Assembly (NCBI GenBank): GCA_009885795.1
Contig: VFKA01000035.1
Location: forward strand, 1 to 64,000
Source of the DNA: Rhodospirillales bacterium
GTDB taxonomy: Bacteria; Pseudomonadota; Alphaproteobacteria; Dongiales; Dongiaceae
Reading direction: 5' to 3'
Length of the DNA stretch: 64,000 bases
The position numbers and the translations under genes were made by a program. The notes beneath the pieces were generated by a model that searched no databases, was not told where the DNA came from, and worked only from the letters and a program-made list of their open reading frames with translations. This document shows positions 16,403 through 25,832 of the stretch, piece after piece. How positions within the stretch are numbered: position 1 is the stretch's first letter; each line of letters begins with the position of its first letter.

Positions 16403-16741
16403 CTATCGCGTCTTTTTCGCCTCGATGCCGGAGATGCCTTCGCGCCGCATCAGGGCCGACCACACCTCGACGGGCCTCAGCGAGCGGTCGGCCCAAAGCA
16501 CCAGCAGGTGGTAGAGGAGATCGGCGCTTTCCTCGGCCAACCTCTTCTTCGAGCCGCGCACGCCCTCGATAACGGTCTCGACCGCTTCCTCGCCCAGCTT
16601 CTGGGCGATCTTCTCGGTTCCCTTGGCGAAGAGACGGGCGGTGTTGGAAATCTTCGGGTCGGCGCCCTTGCGGCTTTCGATCACCTTGTAGAGCCGGTCG
16701 AGAATGACGCCATCGACTGGTTTATCGGCTTTGCGCGACAT
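16403..16741 (-). CDS. hisE: Phosphoribosyl-ATP pyrophosphatase
   Basis: This 112-residue all-alpha MazG-like protein shows LDRLYKVIESRKGADPKISNT, KIAQKLGEEAVETVIEG and EESADLLYHLLVLW, the metal-binding EExxE/ExxD motifs of HisE. It hydrolyses phosphoribosyl-ATP to phosphoribosyl-AMP and pyrophosphate, step 2 of histidine synthesis. HisI is not in the window. The start ATG at 16741 matches family length. It lies 49 bp downstream of hisF. Confidence 0.93.
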   Translation of the reverse strand: MSRKADKPVDGVILDRLYKVIESRKGADPKISNTARLFAKGTEKIAQKLGEEAVETVIEGVRGSKKRLAEESADLLYHLLVLWADRSLRPVEVWSALMRREGISGIEAKKTR

Positions 16742-16790
16742 GAAGCGTTCATCCCCATGGAATCGGACTCTTGCCTCGATCCATAGCATA

Positions 16791-17555
16791 TCAGGGGGCC
16801 GGGCGCACCGGGATGCCGGCGCTCGCCAGATGGGCCTTGGCCTCCCCGATCGTGTGTTCGCCGAAGTGAAAGATCGAGGCAGCGAGGACGGCCGAAGCAT
16901 GGCCGTCGCGCACGCCTTCGACGAGGTGGTCGAGCGTGCCCACGCCGCCGCTGGCGATGACGGGAATGCCGAGCGCATCGGCGATGGCGCGCGTCAGCGC
17001 CAGGTCGTAGCCCGCCTTGGTGCCGTCGCGATCCATGGAGGTGAGAAGGATCTCGCCGGCACCTGCCGCTTCCATGCGCCCGGCCCATTCGACCGCGTCG
17101 AGGCCGGTCGCATTGCGCCCGCCATGGGTGAAGACGCCGTACCGGCCCTGGCCCACCGCCTTGGCGTCGATGGCGACCGTGATGCACTGGTTGCCGAATT
17201 TTTCGGCCGCGCGCGACACGAAGCCCGGATCGGCCACCGCGGCCGTGTTGATCGATACCTTGTCGGCTCCGGCCAGCAACAGACGCCGGATATCTTCAAT
17301 CGAGCGCACGCCGCCGCCCACGGTCAGCGGAATGAAACAGTGCTCGGCAGTTCCGGCGACGGCATCGTAAAGCGGCGCGCGGTCCTCGTGGCTGGCGGCG
17401 ATGTCGAGAAAGCAGAGCTCGTCGGCGCCGGCGGAGTCGTAGAGCGCCGCTTGCTCGACCGGATCGCCGGCATCGCGCAAGGCCACGAAATTGACGCCCT
17501 TCACCACGCGGCCATCGCGCACGTCGAGGCAGGGGATGACGCGCACCTTCAGCAT
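16791..17555 (-). CDS. hisF: Imidazole glycerol phosphate synthase, cyclase subunit
   Basis: This 254-residue (beta-alpha)8 barrel has the N-terminal catalytic Asp in [20 protein letters not shown], phosphate loops [13 protein letters not shown] and VIASGGVG, and the second catalytic Asp in [15 protein letters not shown]. It uses ammonia from HisH to convert PRFAR to imidazole glycerol phosphate and AICAR. The ATG overlaps the end of hisA by 7 bp, so the two are translationally coupled. Confidence 0.96.
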   Translation of the reverse strand: MLKVRVIPCLDVRDGRVVKGVNFVALRDAGDPVEQAALYDSAGADELCFLDIAASHEDRAPLYDAVAGTAEHCFIPLTVGGGVRSIEDIRRLLLAGADKVSINTAAVADPGFVSRAAEKFGNQCITVAIDAKAVGQGRYGVFTHGGRNATGLDAVEWAGRMEAAGAGEILLTSMDRDGTKAGYDLALTRAIADALGIPVIASGGVGTLDHLVEGVRDGHASAVLAASIFHFGEHTIGEAKAHLASAGIPVRPAP

Positions 17556-18283
17556 GGCGGCTCCCGCAGCAGGCGAATCGCCTCGCCGAGGTCGATCAGG
17601 CCTTCGTAGATGGCGCGTCCGCAAATGACCCCGGCGATGCCGCTTGCCTCTTGCGCCTTCAGCGCCCGCAAATCGTCGAGCGAGGCGACTCCGCCGCTGG
17701 CGATGACCGGGCAACCGCTTAGCCTGGCGAGCGCCGCCGTCGCGCCGACGTTGACGCCGGTCAGCACCCCATCGCGATCGATGTCGGTATGGAGAAGCGC
17801 CGCCACGCCCGCATCGGCGAGACGCCGGGCGAGGTCGAGCGCCGTGATGGAAGTCGTTTCGACCCAGCCCTTGACCGCGACCAGGCCGGCCCTCGCGTCG
17901 ATGGCCACCGCGATCCGCCCCGGATGGCGCCGGCAGGCGCGGCGCACCATGGCTTCGTTCTCGACCGCCGCCGTCCCCAGGATGACACGGGCGACCCCGC
18001 GTTCGAGCCAACGCTCGATCGCGGCTTCGTCGCGGACACCGCCACCCAATTGGCAGGGGATCGTAACCGCGCGCAGGGCCGCCTCGACCGCCGCGCCGTT
18101 GGCCTGGCGGCCTTCGACGGCGCCGTCGAGATCGACAAGATGCAGCCATTCGGCGCCGGCGGAGGCGAAGAGCAGCGCCTGGGCGGCGGGATCGGCGTTG
18201 TAGCGGGTCGCCTCATCCATCTTGCCCTGGCGCAGCCGCACGCAGGCACCGCCCTTGAGATCGATGGCCGGATAGAGGATCAC
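17549..18283 (-). CDS. hisA: ProFAR isomerase (phosphoribosylformimino-AICAR-P isomerase)
   Basis: This 244-residue barrel is homologous to His[21 protein letters not shown] with catalytic Asp, [31 protein letters not shown] and [13 protein letters not shown]. It isomerises ProFAR to PRFAR. The GTG start (18281-18283) overlaps the stop of the upstream GNAT gene as GTGA, and the 3' end overlaps hisF by 7 bp. Confidence 0.95.
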   Translation of the reverse strand: MILYPAIDLKGGACVRLRQGKMDEATRYNADPAAQALLFASAGAEWLHLVDLDGAVEGRQANGAAVEAALRAVTIPCQLGGGVRDEAAIERWLERGVARVILGTAAVENEAMVRRACRRHPGRIAVAIDARAGLVAVKGWVETTSITALDLARRLADAGVAALLHTDIDRDGVLTGVNVGATAALARLSGCPVIASGGVASLDDLRALKAQEASGIAGVICGRAIYEGLIDLGEAIRLLREPPC

Positions 18284-18825
18284 GCCGGCTTTTCCTCCGG
18301 TTCCTTGGCCTCCAGCTCCTTGCAGAAGAAGAAGCCGGCGACCGGCTTGCCGGCGACGCGGGCATAATCCGGATGCGTGCCCCAGTGCCGGTATCCCAGC
18401 GAACGGTAAAGCTGGATGGCGGCGTCCTGGGTCTCGCGCACGTCGAGGTTGATGACCTTGACGCCCGCGGCACGGGCGGCACTTTCCGCCGCCTCGGCGA
18501 GCGCCTTGGCGAGCCCGTGGCCGCGCGCCCAGGGCGCCACGAAATTGGTCGTGAGCTGGGCCGCATGCGCCTGCGCCTCGTTGTTGCGCGGCCCGCGCAC
18601 CAGCTGGGCGGATCCGGCGATGGCGCCGTCGAGCCGGCCCACGAACAGCATCCGTTCGGGAATGAGCAGCGCGCCGCGCCAGAACGCCTCCATGACCGCG
18701 CGGGGCGGCGGCTTCAGCCACCCGAACCCGCCACCGGCCTCGATGGCGGCCTCGGCGGCGTCGCAAAGATCATGGAGATCGCTGCCCTGGAAGGCGGTGA
18801 GCCGTTCGACCCCTATCTTGCTCAT
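18280..18825 (-). CDS. GNAT-family N-acetyltransferase embedded in the his operon
   Basis: This 181-residue protein has the GNAT fold: strand FVGRLDGAIAGSAQLV, acetyl-CoA loop VAPWARGHGLAKALAEAAE (R/QxxGxG/A type) and ETQDAAIQLYRSLGYRHWGTHP. Its substrate is unknown. It lies between hisH (10 bp) and hisA (GTGA overlap), so it is co-translated with the pathway. A GNAT gene at this position recurs in some alphaproteobacteria, which suggests a modest linked role; I know of no assigned function. Confidence 0.88.
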   Translation of the reverse strand: MSKIGVERLTAFQGSDLHDLCDAAEAAIEAGGGFGWLKPPPRAVMEAFWRGALLIPERMLFVGRLDGAIAGSAQLVRGPRNNEAQAHAAQLTTNFVAPWARGHGLAKALAEAAESAARAAGVKVINLDVRETQDAAIQLYRSLGYRHWGTHPDYARVAGKPVAGFFFCKELEAKEPEEKPA

Positions 18826-18835
18826 AAAGTCACCC

Positions 18836-19459
18836 TCAAGGCCGCCAAGACAAAAAATTTTCCAGCAGCCGCAGGCCCGCCGCCTGGCTCTTTTCCGGGT
18901 GGAACTGCGTGCCGGCGAGATTTTCACGCGCCACCGCGGCGACCATCCTGCCGCCATGATCGGTTTCGGCGATGCGGACGGAAGCGTCGAGCGGGCGCAT
19001 TTCATAGCCATGCACGAAATAGACATGGGTGTTGGCGCCCAGCCCGTCCAGCAGCGGATGAACCGGCCGGCACGGCAGAAGCTCGTTCCAACCCATATGG
19101 GGCACCTTGAGCGGCGGGCCGACCACGATGGGCACGACGTCGCCCTCGATCCAATCGAGCCCGTCATGGACACCGTGTTCCAGCCCCCTTGTCGCCATGA
19201 GCTGCATGCCGACGCACACCCCCAAGAACGGCCGGCGGCGCTCGATCGCGGCCAGGCGAAGCGCATCGGTCAATCCCGGAACGCCGTCCAATCCGGCCCG
19301 GCAATCCGCGAAGGCGCCGACGCCCGGCAAGACGATGCGGTCGGCCGCCGCCACCGCCTTGGGGTCGGCGGTCACGTTCACCCGCGCGCCCACGCGCTCC
19401 AGCGCCTTGGCGGCGGAACGCAAATTCCCCGACCCGTAATCGATGACGACGACGTTCAT
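18836..19459 (-). CDS. hisH: Imidazole glycerol phosphate synthase, glutamine amidotransferase subunit
   Basis: This 207-residue class I amidotransferase has nucleophile Cys82 in FLGVCVGMQ, the His-Glu pair in QFHPEKSQ, the oxyanion strand LPGVGAF and HMGWNEL. It hydrolyses glutamine and channels ammonia to HisF. The start is 5 bp after the hisB stop. Confidence 0.96.
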   Translation of the reverse strand: MNVVVIDYGSGNLRSAAKALERVGARVNVTADPKAVAAADRIVLPGVGAFADCRAGLDGVPGLTDALRLAAIERRRPFLGVCVGMQLMATRGLEHGVHDGLDWIEGDVVPIVVGPPLKVPHMGWNELLPCRPVHPLLDGLGANTHVYFVHGYEMRPLDASVRIAETDHGGRMVAAVARENLAGTQFHPEKSQAAGLRLLENFLSWRP

Positions 19460-19464
19460 GGGGG

Positions 19465-20055
19465 TTAGGTCAGCGTGCCCTTGGTCGAGGGCACCATGCC
19501 GGACTGGCGCGGGTCGAGCGTGATCGCTTCGCGCAACGCGCGGGCCACGCCCTTGAAGCAGGATTCGACAATGTGGTGGCTGTTGTCGCCATAGAGATTC
19601 TCGATGTGCAGCGTCAAGCCCGCGGCTTGCGCGAACGCCTGGAACCATTCCTTGAACAGTTCCGTGTCCATCTCGCCCAGCTTTGGGCGGGCAAAGGCGA
19701 CTTTCCAGATGAGATAAGGGCGGTTCGAGGCGTCGAGCGCGACGCGTGTCAGCGTTTCGTCCATCGGGATCACGGCGGCGCCGTAGCGGGCGATGCCGCG
19801 CCTGTCGCCCAGCGCCTTGGCGATGGCCTGGCCGATGACGATGCCGGTGTCCTCGGTGGTGTGATGGAAATCGATATGAAGGTCGCCCTTCGCCTGCAGC
19901 GTTATGTCGATGAGGCTGTGGCGCGCCAGCTGTTCGAGCATGTGGTCGAGGAAGCCGATACCGGTCGCGATCTCGGCCCGGCCGGAACCGTCGAGATCGA
20001 CTTCCGCCTTGACGCTGGTTTCCTTGGTCTTGCGTTCCACGACCGCCCGGCGCAT
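19465..20055 (-). CDS. hisB: Imidazoleglycerol-phosphate dehydratase
   Basis: This 196-residue monofunctional IGPD has [34 protein letters not shown] (manganese ligands), FKEWFQAFA and [20 protein letters not shown]. It catalyses dehydration to imidazole acetol phosphate. No HisB phosphatase domain is fused, as is usual outside gammaproteobacteria. First gene of the leftward his operon; the promoter should lie in the 105-bp gap shared with hslV. Confidence 0.95.
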   Translation of the reverse strand: MRRAVVERKTKETSVKAEVDLDGSGRAEIATGIGFLDHMLEQLARHSLIDITLQAKGDLHIDFHHTTEDTGIVIGQAIAKALGDRRGIARYGAAVIPMDETLTRVALDASNRPYLIWKVAFARPKLGEMDTELFKEWFQAFAQAAGLTLHIENLYGDNSHHIVESCFKGVARALREAITLDPRQSGMVPSTKGTLT

Positions 20056-20160
20056 CGGCACACCCCTGCTTACGGGAGAGGCTTGTAGCAGCATCGGCCG
20101 GATGCGGAAAGCCGCTTGGCGCTTGCGGGAAGGCCGTGGACAGCCCATCTTGAGGGTGGA

Positions 20161-20721
20161 ATGTCCAAGCACTCGCCTTCCGAATCCGGCGCTTCCTGGC
20201 ACGGCACCACCATTCTTTGCGTGCGCAAGGGCGGTCAGGTCGTGGTCGCCGGCGACGGCCAGGTGACCTTGGGCGCCACCGTCATCAAGGCCAATGCCCG
20301 CAAGGTGCGCCGCCTCGGCAAGGGCGACATCGTCGCCGGGTTCGCCGGCGCCACGGCGGATGCCTTCGCGCTGTTCGAGCGCCTGGAAGCGAAGCTGGAG
20401 CAGCATCCGGGCCAGCTCGCGCGCGCTTGCGTCGAGCTCGCCAAGGATTGGCGCACCGACCGCTACCTGCGCCGGCTGGAGGCGATGATGGCGGTGGCCG
20501 ACCGCCAGGTGAGCCTGGTTCTGACCGGCACCGGTGACGTGCTGGAGCCCGAGGACGGGCTGATCGGCATCGGCTCGGGCGGATCCTTCGCGCTGGCGGC
20601 GGCGCGCGCGCTGGTCGATCGCGGCGACATGACCGCCGAAGCGGTGGCGCGCCGGGCCATGGAAATCGCCGCCGACATCTGCATCTATACCAACCGCAAC
20701 ATCGCCATCGAGGTTCTATGA
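20161..20721 (+). CDS. hslV: ATP-dependent protease subunit HslV
   Basis: This 186-residue peptidase has a 15-residue propeptide ahead of the catalytic Thr16 in [13 protein letters not shown]. Proteasome-beta features include [18 protein letters not shown] and the [16 protein letters not shown] segment. It forms the dodecameric core of the HslUV protease in the cytoplasm. Start ATG 20161 with a GAGG-type ribosome site. Its stop overlaps hslU as ATGA. Confidence 0.96.
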   Translation: MSKHSPSESGASWHGTTILCVRKGGQVVVAGDGQVTLGATVIKANARKVRRLGKGDIVAGFAGATADAFALFERLEAKLEQHPGQLARACVELAKDWRTDRYLRRLEAMMAVADRQVSLVLTGTGDVLEPEDGLIGIGSGGSFALAAARALVDRGDMTAEAVARRAMEIAADICIYTNRNIAIEVL

Positions 20722-22073
20722 CCGGCGCCGAAATCCATAAGCTTGCCCGCGAGGCTCCGGCGGCGTCGCCGGGCGCCTTCTCTCCGCGCGAGATCGTTTC
20801 CGAGCTCGACCGTTACATCGTCGGCCAGAATGACGCCAAGCGCGCGGTGGCAATCGCCTTGCGCAACCGCTGGCGGCGCCAGCAGCTTGAACCGGGCTTA
20901 CGCGAGGAGGTGCTGCCCAAGAACATCCTGATGATCGGGCCCACCGGCGTCGGCAAGACCGAGATCGCCCGGCGCCTGGCGCGCCTGGCGCAGGCGCCAT
21001 TCCTCAAGGTCGAGGCCACCAAGTTCACCGAAGTGGGCTATGTCGGGCGCGACGTCGAGCAGATCATGCGCGACCTCGTGGAGATATCCATCGCCATGAC
21101 CAAGGATCGCCTGCGCCGCGAGGTCGAGGCCAAGGCCGAGATGAACGCCGAGGAACGGGTGCTGGACGCGCTGGTCGGCGACAGCGCCGGGGCCGAGACC
21201 CGTGCCAAGTTCCGCCGCATGCTGCGCGCGGGCGAGATCGGCGAGCGCGAGATCGAGTTGCAGGTGAAGGAAAGCGGGGGCCTGTCCAGCTTCGAGATTC
21301 CGGGCATGCCGGGGGCGAGCGTCGGCATGGTCAACTTGAGCGAGATTCTCGGCCAGGCGCTGGGCCAGCGCACCAAGCCGCGGCGCATGACGGTGGCGGA
21401 ATCCCACAAGATCCTGATCGCGGAGGAGGGCGACAAGCTGCTCGACCAGGAGAAGGTCGTGCGCGAGGCGATCCAGGCGGTCGAGCAGAACGGCATCGTG
21501 TTCATCGACGAGATAGACAAGATCTGCGCGCGCGGCGAACGGATCGGCGCCGATGTCTCGCGCGAGGGCGTGCAGCGCGATCTTCTGCCGCTGATCGAAG
21601 GCACGCAGGTGAACACCAAGCACGGGCCGGTGAAGAGCGACCACGTGCTGTTCATCGCATCCGGCGCCTTTCACATGGCCAAGCCTTCCGACTTGCTGCC
21701 GGAGCTTCAGGGCCGCCTGCCGATCCGCGTCGAGCTAAGCGCGCTCGGCCGCGACGATTTGAGGCGCATCCTGACCGAACCCGAAGCGAGCCTGATCAAG
21801 CAGTACAAGGCCCTGCTCGCGACCGAGCAGGTGACGCTCGAATTCACCGACGATTCGATCGATGCGCTGGCCGACCTCGCGGCCGAGATCAACTCCGCGG
21901 TCGAGAACATCGGCGCGCGGCGCCTCCATACCGTCATGGAGCGGCTGCTCGAGGAAATCAGTTTCAATGCCCCGGACCGGGCGGGCACCACCGCGCGCAT
22001 CGACGCGGCCTATGTCCGCGACCGGGTGGCGCCGCTCGCCAAGAACGCGGACCTCAGGAAGTTCATTTTGTAG
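20718..22073 (+). CDS. hslU: HslUV protease ATPase subunit HslU
   Basis: This 451-residue AAA+ unfoldase has [19 protein letters not shown], Walker [10 protein letters not shown], the pore loop GYVGRDVEQ, Walker [11 protein letters not shown], sensor [12 protein letters not shown] and the C-terminal latch DLRKFIL. Its I-domain spans ~110-240. It unfolds substrates and feeds HslV. The 3' end overlaps, tail to tail, the opposing AAA ATPase gene by 11 bp. Confidence 0.96.
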   Translation: MTGAEIHKLAREAPAASPGAFSPREIVSELDRYIVGQNDAKRAVAIALRNRWRRQQLEPGLREEVLPKNILMIGPTGVGKTEIARRLARLAQAPFLKVEATKFTEVGYVGRDVEQIMRDLVEISIAMTKDRLRREVEAKAEMNAEERVLDALVGDSAGAETRAKFRRMLRAGEIGEREIELQVKESGGLSSFEIPGMPGASVGMVNLSEILGQALGQRTKPRRMTVAESHKILIAEEGDKLLDQEKVVREAIQAVEQNGIVFIDEIDKICARGERIGADVSREGVQRDLLPLIEGTQVNTKHGPVKSDHVLFIASGAFHMAKPSDLLPELQGRLPIRVELSALGRDDLRRILTEPEASLIKQYKALLATEQVTLEFTDDSIDALADLAAEINSAVENIGARRLHTVMERLLEEISFNAPDRAGTTARIDAAYVRDRVAPLAKNADLRKFIL

Positions 22074-22885
22074 GGGGCGTGGCGGACTGCTCGTCCGCCT
22101 TCTCCTCCCGCAACAGCTTGTCGAGAAATCGTTCGGGTGCGTTGAGGAAGTCGCGCACCAGGCGGTAATGCGGCGTCTCGCGGTAGTCGGTCTCGCGAAT
22201 GCCGGTTTCGTCCAGGTAGAACAGCTGCGCGTTCGGATAGGTCATCAGGATCGGCGAGTGGGTGGCGATGAGCCACTGGGTGTCGCCGTCTTTTTCTAGA
22301 TCGTGCAGCAGCCGCAGGAACGCGAGCTGGCGCGTGGGCGATAGCGCCGCCTCGGGCTCATCCAGGATGTAGATGCCGCGGCGGGCGAATTTGTTGCGAA
22401 AGAGCGCCATGAAGGATTCGCCGTGCGATTGCTTGTTGAGCGATTTGCCGCCATAGGCATCGAGAATTGGGGGGCCGGACCCCGGGAAGCGTTCGGCATC
22501 GAGGTCGTCGATGTACCGCGCGAAGTCGAAGAAGCTTTCGGCGCGCATGAAAAACCCCTGGGTCATGCGCGGCAGCCAGGAAAGCCGCATGGCGGCGGCG
22601 AGTTCGGCCATGGGGGCCTCGCGGCCATAGGCATGGTTGCGATTGCCGCCTGTCGGATTGAAGCCGCAATTGGCGGCAGCCGCTTCCAGCAGGGTCGATT
22701 TGCCGGTGCCGTTCTCGCCTACAAAGAGCGCCACCGGCCGCTGGAACTCGAGCGCGAGCGATCCCGAAGCGAAGATCGGCAGGTTTGAAGGGAAAGCGGT
22801 CGGGCGGGCCTTCGGTCCCGATCCAGGCAAGGCGGCGCAGAAACGGCGCGCGCGGGCGCTGGGCGGATCGCTTGGTTCGGGTCAT
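22063..22885 (-). CDS. AAA-family ABC-type ATPase (RecF/SMC-like nucleotide binder), apparently frameshifted near its 5' end
   Basis: From 22830 to 22063 one frame encodes Walker [24 protein letters not shown], signature FMALFRNKF, Walker [15 protein letters not shown] and switch ATHSPIL. The expected N-terminus (ATG 22885, [21 protein letters not shown]) lies in another frame. The two would join if one A were removed from the AAA run at 22784-22786 (TTT on the plus strand). Either the gene carries a +1 frameshift or the assembly has a one-base error. An internal TTG (22828-22830) could start a shorter product. It ends the leftward lut/Smr/XRE operon; the function of these stand-alone ATPases is unknown. 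Confidence 0.78.
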
Positions 22886-22905
22886 GTCGCGGCCATCCCC
22901 GCCGT

Positions 22906-23262
22906 TCAGTCCTTCTCATCGAGAATGGCCGCGATCCGGCGGATGCGCTCCTCGTCCAGCCCGCCTATCGTCTCGGCCAAACGGTTCGCAAGCTCGGTCG
23001 CGCGCGGCGACAACCCCGACGTATCGACGACGACGCGGGGATGCGAGAGCGCGGCCAACCGCGTCAGCTCGTCCACCTGGTCCCAGGCCAGGTTGAAGTA
23101 GGCCGAAATCTGCTGGACCAGCCCCGAGGACGGACGGCCGCGATGGCCGTGCTCCAGGGCCGAGAGATAGGCCGAGGAAACGTCGAGGGCCGCCGCCATG
23201 TCCTTGAGGCGGACGACCCGGTCGCGCCGCAGGCGCCGCAATTTATCGCCGAACGGCGTCAT
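22906..23262 (-). CDS. XRE-family helix-turn-helix regulator
   Basis: This 118-residue protein has an HTH at ~5-65: FGDKLRRLRRDRVVRLKDMAAALDVSSAYLSALEHGHRGRPS. A C-terminal helical extension follows, with TELANRLAETIGGLDEERIRRIAAIL, a possible oligomerisation part. It overlaps the Smr gene as ATGA and precedes the AAA ATPase by 20 bp. Its targets cannot be seen in the sequence. Confidence 0.9.
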   Translation of the reverse strand: MTPFGDKLRRLRRDRVVRLKDMAAALDVSSAYLSALEHGHRGRPSSGLVQQISAYFNLAWDQVDELTRLAALSHPRVVVDTSGLSPRATELANRLAETIGGLDEERIRRIAAILDEKD

Positions 23263-23786
23263 CGCCGTCGCCGCAGCAGGACGTAGAGCGCGCCCGATCC
23301 GCCGTGCCGCGGCTGGGCGTAGTCGAAGCCGAGGATGGCCGGGCGCATGGAGGGTTCGTTCAGCCAGCGCGGCACCATGGTCTTCAACACGCCCGGTTCG
23401 GCTTTCCCCGACCCCTTGCCGGTGACGACGATGACGCAGCGCCGCCCTTGCGCGTAGCACGCGGCGATGAATTCGGCGAGGCGGCGGTGTGCCTCGCTTT
23501 GCGTCAGGCCATGGAGATCGGCCGTCGCCTCGACCGGCATGCGGCCGCGCCGCAGGCGGTCGAGCAGCCGGCGGTCCACGTCGCCGGCCCGGCCATGTTC
23601 GAGCGGCCGGGCGATCGCCATCGCCGCGGGAAGCGTCTTGACCGGGCCGGCGTGGGTCGAAGGCGGCGGGCGCGGCTTGCCGGCGCGGGCGCGCTTGGAC
23701 AGCGGAGCCGTATCGCTCATCGCGCTCCGCCACAGCGCGGCGTCGCCGGGGCTTAAAGCCCGTGACGATTTCTTCTCCTTCGTCAT
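23259..23786 (-). CDS. Smr-domain protein
   Basis: This 175-residue protein has a basic, proline-rich N-terminal half. A C-terminal Smr domain (~90-175) carries the signature ADLHGLTQSEAHRRLAEFI, VIVVTGKGSG and GFDYAQPRHGGSGALYVLLRR. Smr domains bind or nick nucleic acids; SmrB-type proteins cleave mRNA on collided ribosomes, but membership of that subgroup is not shown here. It overlaps lutC upstream and the XRE gene downstream by 4 bp each. Confidence 0.9.
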   Translation of the reverse strand: MTKEKKSSRALSPGDAALWRSAMSDTAPLSKRARAGKPRPPPSTHAGPVKTLPAAMAIARPLEHGRAGDVDRRLLDRLRRGRMPVEATADLHGLTQSEAHRRLAEFIAACYAQGRRCVIVVTGKGSGKAEPGVLKTMVPRWLNEPSMRPAILGFDYAQPRHGGSGALYVLLRRRR

Positions 23787-24448
23787 TCGTCGATCAACAG
23801 GATATGCAGGCGCCGCGGCCCGTGCGCGCCCATCTGCAAGGTCTGCTCGATATCGGCGCTTCGCGACGGCCCGGTGATGAAGTTCACCGTGCGCGGCAGC
23901 GCGCCCAGCCGGCGCAGTCGCGTCCACACCTCTTCCAACGACCCGACGATGTCGCCGGCGCGCAGCAAAACGATGTGCGCGTCCGGCAGAAGATTGAGCG
24001 TCGTCGGCGTGCCGGGGCCGGAGACAAGCGCCAGGGTGCCGGTCTCGGCCACGCCGGCTAGGGCGGGCGTGAGCGACGCCGAATCCTCGGCCCTTGCGGC
24101 GCCGACGCTGATGTCGATCATAGGCTGCCCGCGCCACGGCAGGTCGGCGACGGCCGGGTCGGGCGCCACCCGCAGGCGCGACGGCAGATTGTGCGCCGCC
24201 AGATAGTCGCCGACCGCCGCCGGCACCTCGCCGGGCGCGGCGACTCGGCGAACCGTCGCCGAGGCCTCCTCGGCCATGGCAATGAATCGGTCGATAAGCT
24301 CTCGCCTCTCGCCTTGGGCGCGCGTCGGTATCGGACCCGATTCCGCCGAGGCGATGCGCGCATCGAGTTCGCGGCGCTCATCGACGCCGAGCTCGCCGCG
24401 CCCGAGCGCCCGGCGGACGGCGGACAGAAGTCCTGCCCGGTCGCTCAT
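23783..24448 (-). CDS. lutC: Lactate utilization protein C (LUD domain)
   Basis: This 221-residue LUD-domain protein shows SVGAARAEDSASLTPALAGVAETGTLALVSGPGTPTTLNLLPDAHIVLL and the terminal HGPRRLHILLID. LutABC is the iron-sulfur L-lactate oxidase system that converts lactate to pyruvate. The gene overlaps lutB by 4 bp. No lactate permease or lutR-like repressor is adjacent. Confidence 0.93.
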   Translation of the reverse strand: MSDRAGLLSAVRRALGRGELGVDERRELDARIASAESGPIPTRAQGERRELIDRFIAMAEEASATVRRVAAPGEVPAAVGDYLAAHNLPSRLRVAPDPAVADLPWRGQPMIDISVGAARAEDSASLTPALAGVAETGTLALVSGPGTPTTLNLLPDAHIVLLRAGDIVGSLEEVWTRLRRLGALPRTVNFITGPSRSADIEQTLQMGAHGPRRLHILLIDE

Positions 24449-25824
24449 GGCCGCCGGCGCCACATCTGTTGGAACGTAGCCCCCGCAGGCGCCGGCAGCG
24501 ACCCAAGCCTTCCGTGCCGCCGGCCAAGCCGCGAAAGCACGGCCGCGGCGAGCGCGGCGGCAGGACCATAAATCCGCGGGCGCCGCGCCAGGAACGCCCA
24601 GGCCGCGAGCGCGGCGCGCGATACCGCCGGCTGGAGATGGCGCTCGAACTCGGCCTCGCGCCAATGGCGCAGCAGCCGAGGCAAGGGGATGCGCATCGGG
24701 CAGACCTCCTCGCAGCGCCCGCAGAACGTGGATGCGTTGGGCAGGTGGCGCGCGCCGGCCAGGCCATGGAGCGCCGGCGTGATGACCGCCCCGATCGGCC
24801 CCGAATAGACCGCGCCGTAGGCATGGCCGCCCACCGCCTGATAGACCGGGCAGTGATTGAGGCAGGCGCCGCAGCGAATGCAGCGCAGCGCGTCGCGCAA
24901 GTTCCCCGCCAGCATGGCGCTGCGCCCGTTGTCGAGCAGGATCACATGGAACTCGCCCGGCCCGTCGAGATCGCCCGCCCGGCGCGGACCCGTTGCAACC
25001 GTCGTATAGACCGAAAACTCCTGGCCCGTGGCCGAGCGCGCGAGGACGCGTAGCAGCGTTGCCGCATCTTCGAGGGTCGGAACTAGTTTCTCGATGCCGG
25101 TGAGCACGATGTGCGCCTTCGGCAGGGTCTGCGTCAGGTCGCCATTGCCCTCGTTGGTCACGATGATCGCCGAGCCGGTCTCGGCCACGAGAAAATTCGC
25201 GCCGGTGATGCCGACATCGGCGGCGAGAAACTTGCCGCGCAATGCCGCCCGCGCCTCGGCCAGCAGCGCCGCCGGTTCGCCGAGCGGGCGGGCCGGATCG
25301 AGATTGCGATGCGCGGCGCGGAAGGCGTCGGCCACCTGTTCCTTGCTGACGTGAATCGCCGGCGCGATCAGGTGGCTGGGCGGTTCCTTGCGCAACTGAA
25401 TAATGTACTCGCCGAGGTCGGTCTCCACGGGTTCGATGCCGTTGGCTTCGAGATGGGCGTTGATGGCGATTTCCTCGCCCACCATCGACTTGCCCTTGGT
25501 GACGGTTCGGGCGCCGGCCTTGCGGCAGATGGCGAGGATCGCGGCGCGGGCCTCCGCGGCATCGGCGCACCAATGGACGGTGCCGCCGGCGGCGCCGACC
25601 TCGTCGGCGAAGCGCTCCAGATAATAATCGAGGTGGGCCAGCGTATGGTCCTTGATGGCAACGGCCCGGTCGCGTAAGCGCTCGAATTCCGGCAAGCGCG
25701 CCGCCGCCGCGGCGCGGCGCTCGACGAAGTTGACGCGCACATGGCCGAGCGCGCGCTGGAGCTGGGCATCGGCGAGCGCGGCGCGGGCGTTTGCCTCGAA
25801 GTTGCTGCTGTGGGCGTGGGCCAA
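24445..25824 (-). CDS. lutB: Lactate utilization iron-sulfur protein B
   Basis: This 459-residue protein begins with a LUD domain (KGKSMVGEEIAINAHLEANG, GITGANFLVAETGSAIIVTNEGN). Two 4Fe-4S motifs follow: CIRCGACLNHCPVY and CGRCEEVCPM. The C-terminal tail RPRIYGPAAA resembles other LutB proteins. It should carry electrons between LutA/LutC and the respiratory chain. The start appears to be TTG, 8 bp after the lutA stop; an alternative start could lie further in. Confidence 0.93.
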   Translation of the reverse strand: MAHAHSSNFEANARAALADAQLQRALGHVRVNFVERRAAAAARLPEFERLRDRAVAIKDHTLAHLDYYLERFADEVGAAGGTVHWCADAAEARAAILAICRKAGARTVTKGKSMVGEEIAINAHLEANGIEPVETDLGEYIIQLRKEPPSHLIAPAIHVSKEQVADAFRAAHRNLDPARPLGEPAALLAEARAALRGKFLAADVGITGANFLVAETGSAIIVTNEGNGDLTQTLPKAHIVLTGIEKLVPTLEDAATLLRVLARSATGQEFSVYTTVATGPRRAGDLDGPGEFHVILLDNGRSAMLAGNLRDALRCIRCGACLNHCPVYQAVGGHAYGAVYSGPIGAVITPALHGLAGARHLPNASTFCGRCEEVCPMRIPLPRLLRHWREAEFERHLQPAVSRAALAAWAFLARRPRIYGPAAALAAAVLSRLGRRHGRLGSLPAPAGATFQQMWRRRP

Positions 25825-25832
25825 GGAGGCGC

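Noticed and set aside
16791-18149. Apparent HisA-HisF fusion from a single long open frame
   Set aside because: HisF similarity begins at [12 protein letters not shown] (17555) and HisA is in another frame; the long frame upstream is a high-GC artefact.
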